This document shows, in pieces, positions 32,669 through 40,727 of a DNA stretch of 64,000 nucleotides. Position 1 is the first letter of the stretch. The number at the start of each line of letters is the position of its first letter. The translations under genes and the position numbers were made by a program. Origin of the DNA: Nonomuraea sp. PA05 (GTDB lineage: Bacteria > Actinomycetota > Actinomycetes > Streptosporangiales > Streptosporangiaceae); NCBI RefSeq assembly GCF_008086045.1, contig NZ_VSEY01000001.1, positions 124,001-188,000 on the forward strand. The letters are read 5' to 3'. The notes beneath the pieces were generated by a model. It made no database searches and had not been told where the DNA came from. It saw only the letters and a list, made by a program, of their open reading frames with translations.

Positions 32669-33487
32669 TCAGCCCATCGAGATGAGAATGGGCGCGACGT
32701 ACCGCCCGCGATCACCCGGGTGCCCGTGGGCGCCGTGAACCATCGTCGGCAGGGCCGCGGGCCCCTCGGCGGGCCCCAGCCCGGTGAGCCAGGAGCGCAG
32801 GCCCGGGTAGGCGTCCAGCAGGTCGATCCGCACGTCGCGGTCGGCGCCGTGGGCGGCGGCCAGGATGAGCTCGCGGGCGGACTCCTCCGAGGGCGCGACG
32901 ACGGGGCCGATGACCCGGTGCGGGCCGGCGTTCCAGGCCACGGCGAAGCCGCCGTCGGTGACGACCGTGCGCTCGGCGGTGGCCAGCAGGGCGGTCAGCG
33001 CCGTGCTCCGGTCGGCGCCGGTGACCTCGGCGTCCAGGTCGAGCAGCGCGGCGTGGTCGTCCGCCGTCGCCACGCGGACCGCGGACGATCCCGCCGCCCC
33101 CTTCATCGGGCCCATGTTGATCGTCAGGCTGCCCGTGGGACGGAAGCCCAGCCGCTCGTAGACGGGCCGCCCGAACCGGGTCGCGGTCAGCTCCACGACG
33201 CGGTCCCCTGCGGCATCCAGAGCGTGCTTCATCAGCCGCGTGCCGAGCCCCTGTCTGCCGTACCTGAGGGCGACCAGCATCATGCCGACATCGGCCAGCG
33301 AGTCGCCGTAGCGGGTCACCACGACGCACCCGGCCAGGCCGTCGCCGTCGGCGGCGTCGATGGCGTAGACCTCGCCCGCCTCGAACATCAGCCGCCATTT
33401 GGCCTCGTCGGTGGACCACTCGCGATCGTTTTCGAGCTGCTGGCACAGGGGCAGTTCGTCGAGCCCGAGACGTCGAATATCACTCAC
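32669..33487 (-). CDS. GNAT-family N-acetyltransferase with tandem domains
   Basis: A 272-residue protein. The first GNAT domain holds the acetyl-CoA motif YGRQGLGTRLMKHALD and a terminal TRFGRPVYERLGF. A second, weaker GNAT-like half follows (RVATADDHAALLDLDAEVTG, then GPVVAPSEESARELILAA), the layout of the GNAT plus DUF1248-like acetyltransferases. The GTG at 33487 (VSDIRRLGLDEL) is the best start. Substrate unknown. Confidence 0.84.
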   Translation of the reverse strand: MSDIRRLGLDELPLCQQLENDREWSTDEAKWRLMFEAGEVYAIDAADGDGLAGCVVVTRYGDSLADVGMMLVALRYGRQGLGTRLMKHALDAAGDRVVELTATRFGRPVYERLGFRPTGSLTINMGPMKGAAGSSAVRVATADDHAALLDLDAEVTGADRSTALTALLATAERTVVTDGGFAVAWNAGPHRVIGPVVAPSEESARELILAAAHGADRDVRIDLLDAYPGLRSWLTGLGPAEGPAALPTMVHGAHGHPGDRGRYVAPILISMG

Positions 33488-33664
33488 AAACGGGAACCTA
33501 CTCCCTCGAACCCTCCACAACCGGCATGAGATCGCTGCCTTCGCGGGTTTCACCCGCGACGGCCAGGAACTGATGGTCACGTCCAGGTCGGGCCCGCGGC
33601 GTCGGTGGGGGCATGCGAACGGCCGGCACTCGGCGGACCGATCGACGGCCCGCGCGACCGCCCC

Positions 33665-35290
33665 TCAGGGAGCGGCCGAGGTCTCGACGAGGAGCTGTTG
33701 TTCGAGAACCGCGTCGAGTTGCAGCTCACGGTAGCCGGCCGTGTCGAACAGAACCGTCAGCCGGTCCTCGCCGCGCTGGATGACCTCGCCCGGCCCCCAG
33801 GTGCGGTGATCGACCCGGGTGTGCAGGGGGAACGGCCCGGCTTCCTCCGGTTGCCGGTCGGCGGTGCCCGCCAGGCAGTTGTCGCAGTTCTCGCACGGCT
33901 CGGCGAGTTGCTCACCGAAGTAGCCGAGCAGGAAACGCCGCCGGCAGTCGCCGGTCTCGGCGTAGCGGCGCGTCATCTCCAGCCGCGTACGTTCGACGTC
34001 ACGACGCCGCTCGGCCAGCCGCCGGGCGAGGTCCGCGGCGGTCTCCGGGCCGGGAGCGCCGGGCACGGAGTCGATGCGGAGCCTGCCCAGCCGTACCGCA
34101 CCGGTTCTCTCCAGCAGGTCGAGCAGCAGCGTCAGGCGGCGCGGCGACAGCCCGGTACGCGCGCACAGCGTCTTACGGTCGATCCCGGAGCCCGCCCCGG
34201 CGATCGCCTGCGCCACTGCGGTCAAGGTCGCCAGGTCCGGTACGGCGGCGGTGAAGTAACGCTGCAGCCCCAGGTCCTCGGGACGGTAGAACAGCACCGC
34301 CCTGGCAGGCTCGCCGTCGCGGCCGGCCCTGCCGATCTCCTGGTAGTAGGCGTCCGGCGACCCGGGCACCTCGGCGTGGAAGACGAACCGTACGTCCGGC
34401 TTGTCGATGCCCATGCCGAACGCGCTGGTGGCGACCACCACGTCCAGGTCGCCGGCCATGAAGCGGCCGTGCACGTCGTCGCGTTCGGACCGGCGCAGCC
34501 CGGCGTGGTAGGCCGCCGCGCGCACCCCCGCGTCGTTGAGCAGCTCGCTCAGGCGGCCGGTCTGCCTGCGTACCGCCGTGTACACGATGCCCGGTCCCGT
34601 CTCCTCCCGCACCGCCGCGACGATCTCGGGGGCCGGGTCGTCCAGCATCCGGCGTACGGCCAGCGAGATGTTGGGCCGGTCGAAACCCTGGACGATCTCC
34701 ACGGGGTCACGCAGGCCCAGCCGTTCGGCGATCTCCACCCGCACCGGGGGAGCCGCGGTGGCGGTCAGGGCCGCGATCGGCGGACGGCCCAGCGCCTCGG
34801 CCAGCGGCCCGAGCCGCAGGTAGTCGGGGCGGAAGTCATGCCCCCACGAGGAGATCAGGTGGGCCTCGTCCACCACCAGGAGGGAAGGCGCGGCGGCGGC
34901 CAGGTCACGCATGACGTCAGGCCGGGCCAGCTGCTCCGGCGCGCAGAACAGGAATTCCGTCTCTCCGGCCCGCAGCGACTCGAAGGTCGTCCTGCGCTCG
35001 CCGGCCGATGTGCGGGCGTCCAGGCTCACCGCCTCCTCGTCGCGCTCGCGCAACGCCTCGACCTGGTCGCGCTGCAGGGCGATCAGGGGCGAGACCACCA
35101 CGGTGGGGCCGGGCAGGAGCAGCGCGGGCACCTGGTAGATCGCGGACTTGCCGCCGCCGGTCGGCATCACCACCAGGACGTCCCTGCCCTGCGCCAGAGC
35201 GGTCATCGCGGCCAGCTGACCGGGCCGCAGGCCGGTCAGGCCCAGAGCCTGCCGGGCCACCCGCCGGCACTGCGTATCCGCATCCTTCAT
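33665..35290 (-). CDS. RecQ-family ATP-dependent DNA helicase
   Basis: A 541-residue superfamily 2 helicase, 3'-5' on DNA in this family. Motif I is PTGGGKSAIYQ, motif II is VVDEAHLISSWGHDFRPDY (RecQ's DEAH with the aromatic loop), and motifs V and VI are VVVATSAFGMGIDKPDVRFV and QEIGRAGRDG. The zinc module has four cysteines (C-x-...-CENCDNC). It lacks the HRDC domain, so it is the short RecQ type. Start ATG at 35290. It stands alone, with the upstream 215 bases holding only a 12-base direct repeat (CACGTCCACCTG twice). Confidence 0.94.
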   Translation of the reverse strand: MKDADTQCRRVARQALGLTGLRPGQLAAMTALAQGRDVLVVMPTGGGKSAIYQVPALLLPGPTVVVSPLIALQRDQVEALRERDEEAVSLDARTSAGERRTTFESLRAGETEFLFCAPEQLARPDVMRDLAAAAPSLLVVDEAHLISSWGHDFRPDYLRLGPLAEALGRPPIAALTATAAPPVRVEIAERLGLRDPVEIVQGFDRPNISLAVRRMLDDPAPEIVAAVREETGPGIVYTAVRRQTGRLSELLNDAGVRAAAYHAGLRRSERDDVHGRFMAGDLDVVVATSAFGMGIDKPDVRFVFHAEVPGSPDAYYQEIGRAGRDGEPARAVLFYRPEDLGLQRYFTAAVPDLATLTAVAQAIAGAGSGIDRKTLCARTGLSPRRLTLLLDLLERTGAVRLGRLRIDSVPGAPGPETAADLARRLAERRRDVERTRLEMTRRYAETGDCRRRFLLGYFGEQLAEPCENCDNCLAGTADRQPEEAGPFPLHTRVDHRTWGPGEVIQRGEDRLTVLFDTAGYRELQLDAVLEQQLLVETSAAP

Positions 35291-35505
35291 CGGCCCTCCC
35301 ACCGCGCCCGCACTGTCTGGATGCCGTTCCTGCCCAGGCAGGCGGCCGGCATGTCACCCCGCTCGCGGGCCGCTCCGTCCGCACGTCCACCTGCACGTCC
35401 ACCTGCACGGACGAGGCCTGCGACGGGGCCGGGCCGGTGGCGGCCGGCGCGGAGAGATGACACGAGCATGCTCGCCCGGTTCCGGGTGAGCCCCGGACAT
35501 GAAGA

Positions 35506-36366
35506 TCAGCCCGTTCGTGGTGTTCCTGGACGCTCAGGGGCCGTGCCCCAGGGCATCAGCTCGGCTGCCACCAGTCTGCTCCAGGGACGTACCAGAAGGC
35601 GCAGCTCCTGACAGCGATCGTCGCCGAGTGCGGCGTAGGGCGCCCTGGCCATCCGGTCGGTCGCCTCCTCGATCGCCTCACGTTCCCCGCGGCCCTGCTC
35701 GGTCAGTGAGCCGTCACGGAGCCAGCCGCGCTTTTCGAGCCTGTCCACAGCGGCCGCCCAGTCGGTCTCGCTCCAGCCGCGGGTGACCCGGAGTGTCTCG
35801 GCCGGGACGGCGCCGGTGGCGGCGTGCGTGACGAGGGCTTCGATCCCGCTGAGCCCGGCGGTCAGCAGGGCGGCCAGATGGCCGTCACCGCGAAACTCGC
35901 GCAGCAAGGTCGCGGCATGCCAGAGCATCAGGTGCGGAGCGGCAGGCCAGGGCAGCGCGGTGTGCGCGGCGTACAGGGGCCGGCCGCTCAGCTCGTCGGA
36001 GACCGCTCGGGCCGCCTCCCGGGCCAGCGCGGCGGCATGGGTCATCTCCGGCGAGTCGACGGCGCCGCCGAGCACGCGGCGCAAGGTCGCGTCGACCGCG
36101 TTGAGCCGGGCGTCGAGGATGTCGGCGGGAGACGCGAGGTGCCATGCGGCCGGTATCGCCCGACGTACGAGCTGCGGGTTGAAGTTGTAGAAGGTGGCGG
36201 TCACCGCCTCCGCGGTGACCGGGCCGAGTGCGGCCGCCCGGGATGCGAAGTACCCCATCCGCCCGGTCAGCCCGAGCTGTTCGTACGCGGCAGTCGCCTC
36301 GGGGGAGAAGTAGATCATGCCGTGCAAGGGCTCCAGCGTCCGCCAGGTGGGGCGTTCCAACGTCAT
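35506..36366 (-). CDS. SCO6745-family protein
   Basis: A 286-residue, mostly helical protein conserved in actinomycetes. It begins RPTWRTLEPLHGMIYFSPEA and contains ASRAAALGPVTAEAVTATFY, FNPQLVRRAIPAAW, and an ALPWPAAPHLMLWHAATLLR segment, all typical of this family; the last 80 residues resemble a winged helix (RVTRGWSETDWAAAVDRLEKRG). It has no established function. The ATG at 36366 starts the conserved part. Confidence 0.8.
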   Translation of the reverse strand: MTLERPTWRTLEPLHGMIYFSPEATAAYEQLGLTGRMGYFASRAAALGPVTAEAVTATFYNFNPQLVRRAIPAAWHLASPADILDARLNAVDATLRRVLGGAVDSPEMTHAAALAREAARAVSDELSGRPLYAAHTALPWPAAPHLMLWHAATLLREFRGDGHLAALLTAGLSGIEALVTHAATGAVPAETLRVTRGWSETDWAAAVDRLEKRGWLRDGSLTEQGRGEREAIEEATDRMARAPYAALGDDRCQELRLLVRPWSRLVAAELMPWGTAPERPGTPRTG

Positions 36367-36503
36367 GCCGGCGAAGATACCGACCGGTAGGTATCTAGTC
36401 CACCCGTCTCTTTGTTCGGCGTCGAAGGTGACGCCGTTGGCCTGCCCGTGGGCCGCCGCCCAGAGGCAGGCGCGGATGGAGTGGTTGTGCAGGCGGCGGG
36501 CCG

Positions 36504-37661
36504 TCAGATGGCCAGGCGGAAGCGCTCGCCGAGGCCGGCGAGCCGTTCGACGGGTTCGTTGGCGAAGACGAGCCGCAGGTAGTGCCCGCCGCTGGGCCCC
36601 CAGCCGTCCATGGGAGTGGCTGCGACCTTCGCCCGGTCGAACAGGCGCTGCGACAGCTCGGCGGCCGTCATTCGCAGGGGTCCGGTGTCGATGAGGAGTG
36701 ACCAGCCGCCGTGCGGCCGGATGACCGGGTAGGCGGCGAGCTGGTCCAGGACCGTCTCGCAGCGCCGCTGCCACGTGGCGGTGGCGGCGGCGACGTCGGC
36801 GTCGGCATCGGGTGCGTCCAGCGCGGCGGCCACGGCTCGCTGGGCCAGCCCGACCTGGCAGACGACATTGGTCATGCCGACGAGGCGGATGTCGGCCATG
36901 ATGGGGGCGGGGCCGGCGACCCAGCCGACGCGCCAGCCGATCAGCCGTAGTTCCTTGGAGGCCGAGCCGACGGTGATGGTGCGCCGTGCCAGACCCTCAT
37001 GGGCCGCGGGGTGGCTGGGCGGGCGGCCGTCGAAGCGGATGCGTTCCATGGCCGCGTCGTAGATCAGCCAGGCGTCGTGGCGCTCGCAGGCGTCGGCGAG
37101 GGCAGACCAGTGGCGCTCGTCCAGGACGAGGCCGGTCGGCATGGCCGGCCCCATCATCAGGACCGCCGCCGTACGGGGCCCGACGGCGCCGGCGAGTCGT
37201 TGGGGGTCGACGGTCCAGCCGCCCGCGGTGGGCTGTGCGGGGACGAAGCGGGGGACGCCGCCTGCCAGCCGCACCCGGTTGACCAGGCCCGCGTAGATGG
37301 GGTCGCACAACACGACCTCCTGCCCGCCCTCCACGGTGGCCAGCAGCGTGTTGAGGATGCCGTTCAGCCCGCCGGCCACGCTGACGCATTCGGTGGCCGG
37401 ATCGTAGTGGCGGCCGCTGATGCGCCCGACGTGCCCGGCGGCGGCCTCGCGCAGGGAGCGATGGCCTTGGAACGGCAGATAGCTGTTGGCCGCGTCATCG
37501 TCGACGGCGGCATGCGTGGCGGCCAGGGCGACGGCGGGCGGACGCAGGTCGGTGTCGAGGTTCTCCAGTCGCAGGAACTCCGGGTCGCCCATCGCGTCAG
37601 CCGCGTCACCGATGGCGTCCACGCCGATGCCCGGGATGTCCCGCAGCCGCGTCACCGTCAT
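36504..37661 (-). CDS. PLP-dependent class I/II aminotransferase
   Basis: A 385-residue fold-type I aminotransferase. The PLP lysine lies in TVGSASKELRLIGWRVGW, the cofactor Asp/Tyr region in DAWLIYDAAMERIRF, and the substrate-carboxylate Arg near HYLRLVFANE. Many relatives act on aromatic or branched amino acids. GGAGGAG lies just before the ATG at 37661. It is divergent from an XRE-cupin regulator 52 bases away, a pairing often seen for amino-acid-responsive control. Confidence 0.9.
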   Translation of the reverse strand: MTVTRLRDIPGIGVDAIGDAADAMGDPEFLRLENLDTDLRPPAVALAATHAAVDDDAANSYLPFQGHRSLREAAAGHVGRISGRHYDPATECVSVAGGLNGILNTLLATVEGGQEVVLCDPIYAGLVNRVRLAGGVPRFVPAQPTAGGWTVDPQRLAGAVGPRTAAVLMMGPAMPTGLVLDERHWSALADACERHDAWLIYDAAMERIRFDGRPPSHPAAHEGLARRTITVGSASKELRLIGWRVGWVAGPAPIMADIRLVGMTNVVCQVGLAQRAVAAALDAPDADADVAAATATWQRRCETVLDQLAAYPVIRPHGGWSLLIDTGPLRMTAAELSQRLFDRAKVAATPMDGWGPSGGHYLRLVFANEPVERLAGLGERFRLAI

Positions 37662-37682
37662 GTCTCCTCCGAACCGTTTTGC

Positions 37683-37696
37683 TGGTACACGTATAC
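37683..37696. promoter_or_regulatory. Near-palindrome between aminotransferase and XRE-cupin genes
   Basis: GGTACACGTATACC is a palindrome with one mismatched pair (12 of 14 bases symmetric), in the middle of the short divergent intergenic region. It is the likely operator of the XRE-cupin protein for both genes. Confidence 0.55.
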
Positions 37697-37712
37697 CACT
37701 ATGCTGATATGC

Positions 37713-38258
37713 ATGGATCTGACGCAAGTGGTGGGGCAGAACGTGCACCGGCTCCGAGCGGCGGCCGGGATCTCGCTGGCCGACCTGGCGTCCGCCAGCG
37801 GCATCAGCAAGACCACGCTGCACGGCATCGAGCAGGGCCAGGGCAACCCCACCCTGAGCACCCTGTGGGCCCTGGCCACCGCGCTGAAGGCGTCCCTCGG
37901 CGAGCTGCTCGAAACGCCCGCCTCGGCCGTCGAGGTGGTGCGCGCCGACGACCGGCGACCGCAGGTCGACGGCGACGCGGTCAGCGCGCGGCTCCTGCAC
38001 CGCATCAGGGTGCGCGGCACCGTGGAGGTCTACGACATCGCCATCGGCCAGAACACCCAGCACTCCGACGCCCACCTGCCCGGCGTCGAGGAGTGCCTCG
38101 TGCTCACCGGCGGACGCGTCACCACCGGCCCCGCCGACTCCCTCACCGACCTGGCAGAAGGCGACTCCATCCGCTTCGACGCCGCCCGCCCGCACCAGTA
38201 CCGGGGCCACGCCGCCCACAACCGCGCCGTCCTCCTCATGGTGCATCCCGACAACTGA
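37713..38258 (+). CDS. XRE-family regulator with C-terminal cupin
   Basis: A 181-residue regulator: an N-terminal HTH_3 domain (VVGQNVHRLRAAAGISLADL, SGISKTTLHGIEQGQGNPTL) and a C-terminal cupin (HSDAHLPGVEECLVLTGGRV, FDAARPHQYRGH) that probably binds a small ligand. This build is typical of amino-acid or amine-responsive repressors. Two starts are possible, ATG at 37701 or 37713; neither has a Shine-Dalgarno, so the transcript may be leaderless. Confidence 0.88.
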   Translation: MDLTQVVGQNVHRLRAAAGISLADLASASGISKTTLHGIEQGQGNPTLSTLWALATALKASLGELLETPASAVEVVRADDRRPQVDGDAVSARLLHRIRVRGTVEVYDIAIGQNTQHSDAHLPGVEECLVLTGGRVTTGPADSLTDLAEGDSIRFDAARPHQYRGHAAHNRAVLLMVHPDN

Positions 38259-38334
38259 GGAGAGCGTCGGCAGAACGAGGGGCCGCCGCCGGCAGCCCTC
38301 CGGACGGCTCCAGCCGGATTCGATATCGGGTTAT

Positions 38335-38348
38335 GTGCCGTCCGGCAC
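38335..38348. promoter_or_regulatory. Inverted repeat GTGCCG-tc-CGGCAC before the lipoprotein gene
   Basis: Six-base perfect arms, 11 bases before the lipoprotein ATG at 38360. It could be the operator of a promoter for an almost leaderless mRNA, or a small terminator for the XRE-cupin gene; there is no U-tract. Confidence 0.4.
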
Positions 38349-38359
38349 AATAGGACCCG

Positions 38360-38923
38360 ATGACCGTCATGTCCGCCGTCCGGGCGCTTTCCCTCGCCGT
38401 GCTGTGCCTCGCCGGTTGCGGCGTGGACGCGCGGGCCACCGTACAAGACCGGCCGCCCGCGCCCCCCACGGCAGTGCAGCGGCCGACGCCGCGCCCCACG
38501 CCCGCGGCTTGTCCCCGCTCGGGCACGTCGCTGACCGCCGAGCAGCCGAACGCCGCCATGGGGCTCCGCGTTCAGACCATCATCCTCACCAACTGCGGTG
38601 ACGAGGTCCGCAGCGTCCACGGCTACCCGCGCGTCCGCCTCCTGGACGAGGCCGGTGAGCGGCTCGACCTGGAGATCGACAAGGGTGCGCAACGGATCAC
38701 GACCGCGGTCGAGGACCCCGGCCCGGTGACCGTGTCCCTCCGCCCGGGCCGCTCCGCCCGCTTCGCCCTGGTGTGGCGCAACACGTACGGCGACACCGAG
38801 GAGGCTCCCCTGCTCGGCACCACCCTCGTGGTCGGCGGCCACCGTGTCCGAGGCCACTTCGACCTCGGCTCGACCGGCCGCCTGGGCGTCACCGCTTGGG
38901 AGCCGGCCGCCGCCGGCGAGTAA
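38360..38923 (+). CDS. DUF4232-containing lipoprotein
   Basis: A 187-residue predicted lipoprotein. The signal peptide ends in the lipobox LCLAGC with lipidated C20, then comes a Pro/Thr-rich linker (PPAPPTAVQRPTPRPTPAA). The remaining 130 residues form a DUF4232-type beta domain: AAMGLRVQTIILTNCGDE, GYPRVRLLDEAG, LRPGRSARFALVW, with two conserved cysteines. It should be anchored to the outer face of the membrane. Function unknown. Confidence 0.83.
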   Translation: MTVMSAVRALSLAVLCLAGCGVDARATVQDRPPAPPTAVQRPTPRPTPAACPRSGTSLTAEQPNAAMGLRVQTIILTNCGDEVRSVHGYPRVRLLDEAGERLDLEIDKGAQRITTAVEDPGPVTVSLRPGRSARFALVWRNTYGDTEEAPLLGTTLVVGGHRVRGHFDLGSTGRLGVTAWEPAAAGE

Positions 38924-38945
38924 CGGCGGGCCGTGCTCGTCGGAA

Positions 38946-39167
38946 TCAGCGGTGCGACAGGGACGGCAGCAGGTGGTCGACCGCCTGCTGTTCGGCCGCC
39001 GACAGTGGCCGGAACGGCGTCAGCCGTACCTCGCCCCCGGTGCAGGACCAGGTGCCGCGGGCGAAGCCGTCGACGAGCACCGTCGGCAGGACCCTGGCCT
39101 GGCCGGGCGCGACCTGCCTGCGGTTGGGGTCGGCGATGATGAGGCCGCGGCCGGCGTGGTCCAGGAG
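38946..39167 (-). pseudogene. Winged-helix DNA-binding (AlkZ-like, HTH_42) protein, 3' fragment
   Basis: About 73 codons matching only the C-terminal end of the HTH_42/AlkZ-like family: LLDHAGRGLIIADPNRR, VLPTVLVDGFARGTWSCTGG, then the ordinary stop. The remaining 80% of the gene is missing. It ends exactly where the fragment of an ABC ATPase starts on the opposite strand, so a deletion joined them. Confidence 0.7.
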
Positions 39168-39170
39168 GGC

Positions 39171-39497
39171 GTGACGAAGACGTTCGGCGCCGTACGCGCG
39201 CTGAACGGCGTGATCCTGCGGATCGAGCCCGGCCAGGTCCACGGGGTGCTCGGGCCCGACGGCGCGGGGAAGACGACGCTGATGCGGATCCTGCTGGGCC
39301 TGATCCGCAGCCGCACGGGATCCGTCAAGGTCCTCGGCGGGCCGCCCGGAGACGGCCGGGCGTCGCGGCGGATCGGCGCGCTGATCGAGACGCCGGCGTT
39401 CGTGCCGCACCTGTCCGGGCGCGCCGACCTGCGGATGCTCGCCCGGCGCGCGGCCTGCCCGTCGCGGAGGCCGGGCGGGCGCGCGGCGGCGCGCTGA
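39171..39497 (+). pseudogene. ABC transporter ATPase, N-terminal fragment
   Basis: A 108-residue frame from a GTG with AGGAGG close by. It has the start of a drug-exporter-type ATPase (TKTFGAVRALNGVILRIEPG) and Walker A (GPDGAGKTT), and it breaks off after ADLRMLARRA, before the signature motif and Walker B. It cannot hydrolyse ATP as a full transporter subunit. Confidence 0.75.
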
Positions 39498-39626
39498 TGG
39501 ACTGAGCCGTGCCCGCGCCCTCTCCGGCGACTGCCGCGCTGGACGGATTTCCCGCTCCGACAGGACGCCCTCACCATATGTCCAGCCGCATGCTGATATT
39601 TCGGAAATGTAGGGACCATAGAGGGC

Positions 39627-39962
39627 GTGAATCTCAACGGTCGTACCTTCGTGATGGTCAGCTCCACGGCGAGCGCGGTGAACCCCGACAGCCCCACCCG
39701 TTTCCACTACTGGGAGGCCGACGAGGTCGTGTGGGGCGAGTACACCGGCGACACGGTGACCCACGGACGCTTCGTCGGCACCCGCGACGGTGACAAGGTC
39801 TCGATCGCCTACGCGCACGCGCTGGTGGCCGGCGGCAAGGCGGGCGGGCAGAGCAGCAGCCGCATCGAGACGGGCGACGACGGGCTGCTGCGCCTGGTGG
39901 AGGAGTTCAGCTTCGACGGGGACGACACGCCGCACGTCAGCGTGTGCACCGAGGTCGCATAG
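39627..39962 (+). CDS. Small conserved protein of the family mislabelled N-acetylglutamate synthase
   Basis: A 111-residue protein: NLNGRTFVMVSSTASAVN, FHYWEADEVVWGEYTGDTV, GRFVGTRDGD, SSSRIETGDDGLLRLVEEF. This repeated-strand pattern (F-x-Y-x-Q/E-x-x-x-V-V-W) fits a small beta-barrel family that databases often call n-acetylglutamate synthase without support. GTG start at 39627. Function unknown. Confidence 0.72.
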   Translation: MNLNGRTFVMVSSTASAVNPDSPTRFHYWEADEVVWGEYTGDTVTHGRFVGTRDGDKVSIAYAHALVAGGKAGGQSSSRIETGDDGLLRLVEEFSFDGDDTPHVSVCTEVA

Positions 39963-39969
39963 GCAAGGC

Positions 39970-40617
39970 TCAGTCGTCCTTGCGCAGGGCGGCCCGGCCC
40001 TCGGCGGCGCCGACGAAGCGCATCTTGCCGAGCGGCACGTCGCCCTGCGCCTCCTGGACGGGCCGCCGCTGCTGGCGGGACCGGTCGCGGGCGGCGTCAC
40101 GGTCGCTGGGCAGCACGTACGGCCGCCTGAGCACCTCGTCCAGGATGAACACGGTCTCGGTCGCCTTGACGGCCGGGATGTTGGCCAGCCGGTCGGTCAC
40201 CATGGAGTGCACGGCGGCCACGTCGGAGACCCGCACCTGGATCATCGCGTCGTGCTGCCCGGTGGTGATCGCGCAGTACTCCACCTCCGGCATCCTGGCC
40301 AGCTCGGCCCTGAACTGCTTCCACATCTGCTGGCGCACGGTCACGAAGATCAGTGCCGTGATGCCGAGACCCGCCCTTAGGTGGTCGATCTCCGCCGTGA
40401 AGCGTTTGATCGCGCCGTCGGCGCGCAGCGCCTCGAAGCGGGTGTAGGCGTTCGCCCGGGAGATGCCCACCCGTTCGGCCAGCGCGGCGACGGAGATCCT
40501 GCCGTTCTCGCGCAGGACCTCAAGGATCTTCAGGTGGATGTCGTCCAGTTCGAGACCGATGCCGATCCGTCCAGGCTGACCGCCACCGCTGACACCATTT
40601 CTGGAAATTTCACTCAT
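39970..40617 (-). CDS. Lrp/AsnC-family transcriptional regulator
   Basis: A 215-residue regulator. The helix-turn-helix is LKILEVLRENGRISVAALAE, GISRANAYTRFEAL; the RAM domain follows (IFVTVRQQMWKQFRAELARM, ...TTGQHDAMIQVRV). It has a 50-residue basic C-terminal extension. Divergent from the peptide-ABC operon 110 bases away, so it most likely controls it in response to an amino acid. ATG at 40620 or 40617. Confidence 0.88.
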   Translation of the reverse strand: MSEISRNGVSGGGQPGRIGIGLELDDIHLKILEVLRENGRISVAALAERVGISRANAYTRFEALRADGAIKRFTAEIDHLRAGLGITALIFVTVRQQMWKQFRAELARMPEVEYCAITTGQHDAMIQVRVSDVAAVHSMVTDRLANIPAVKATETVFILDEVLRRPYVLPSDRDAARDRSRQQRRPVQEAQGDVPLGKMRFVGAAEGRAALRKDD

Positions 40618-40641
40618 CATTACCTCATCCACCTTTATATA

Positions 40642-40670
40642 CGTCCAGCCGACCGCACAGTCCCTGGACG
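40642..40670. promoter_or_regulatory. Inverted repeat CGTCCAG-N15-CTGGACG in the Lrp/ABC intergenic region
   Basis: Seven-base perfect arms (40642-40648, 40664-40670) spaced one and a half helical turns apart, next to an AT-rich CTTTATATA. A further CGTCCA half-site lies closer to the binding-protein gene. This fits the multi-site binding of Lrp-type regulators. Confidence 0.5.
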
Positions 40671-40727
40671 ATCTGCCGCACAATCCTCGACATCCTTCTG
40701 CTGAACGTCCAATCTTGGAGGACTCTC

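Noticed and set aside
35390..35420. The 12-base direct repeat CACGTCCACCTG upstream of recQ as a regulatory array
   Set aside because: Only two copies, and no link to a known operator such as a LexA box. Treated as chance or local slippage.
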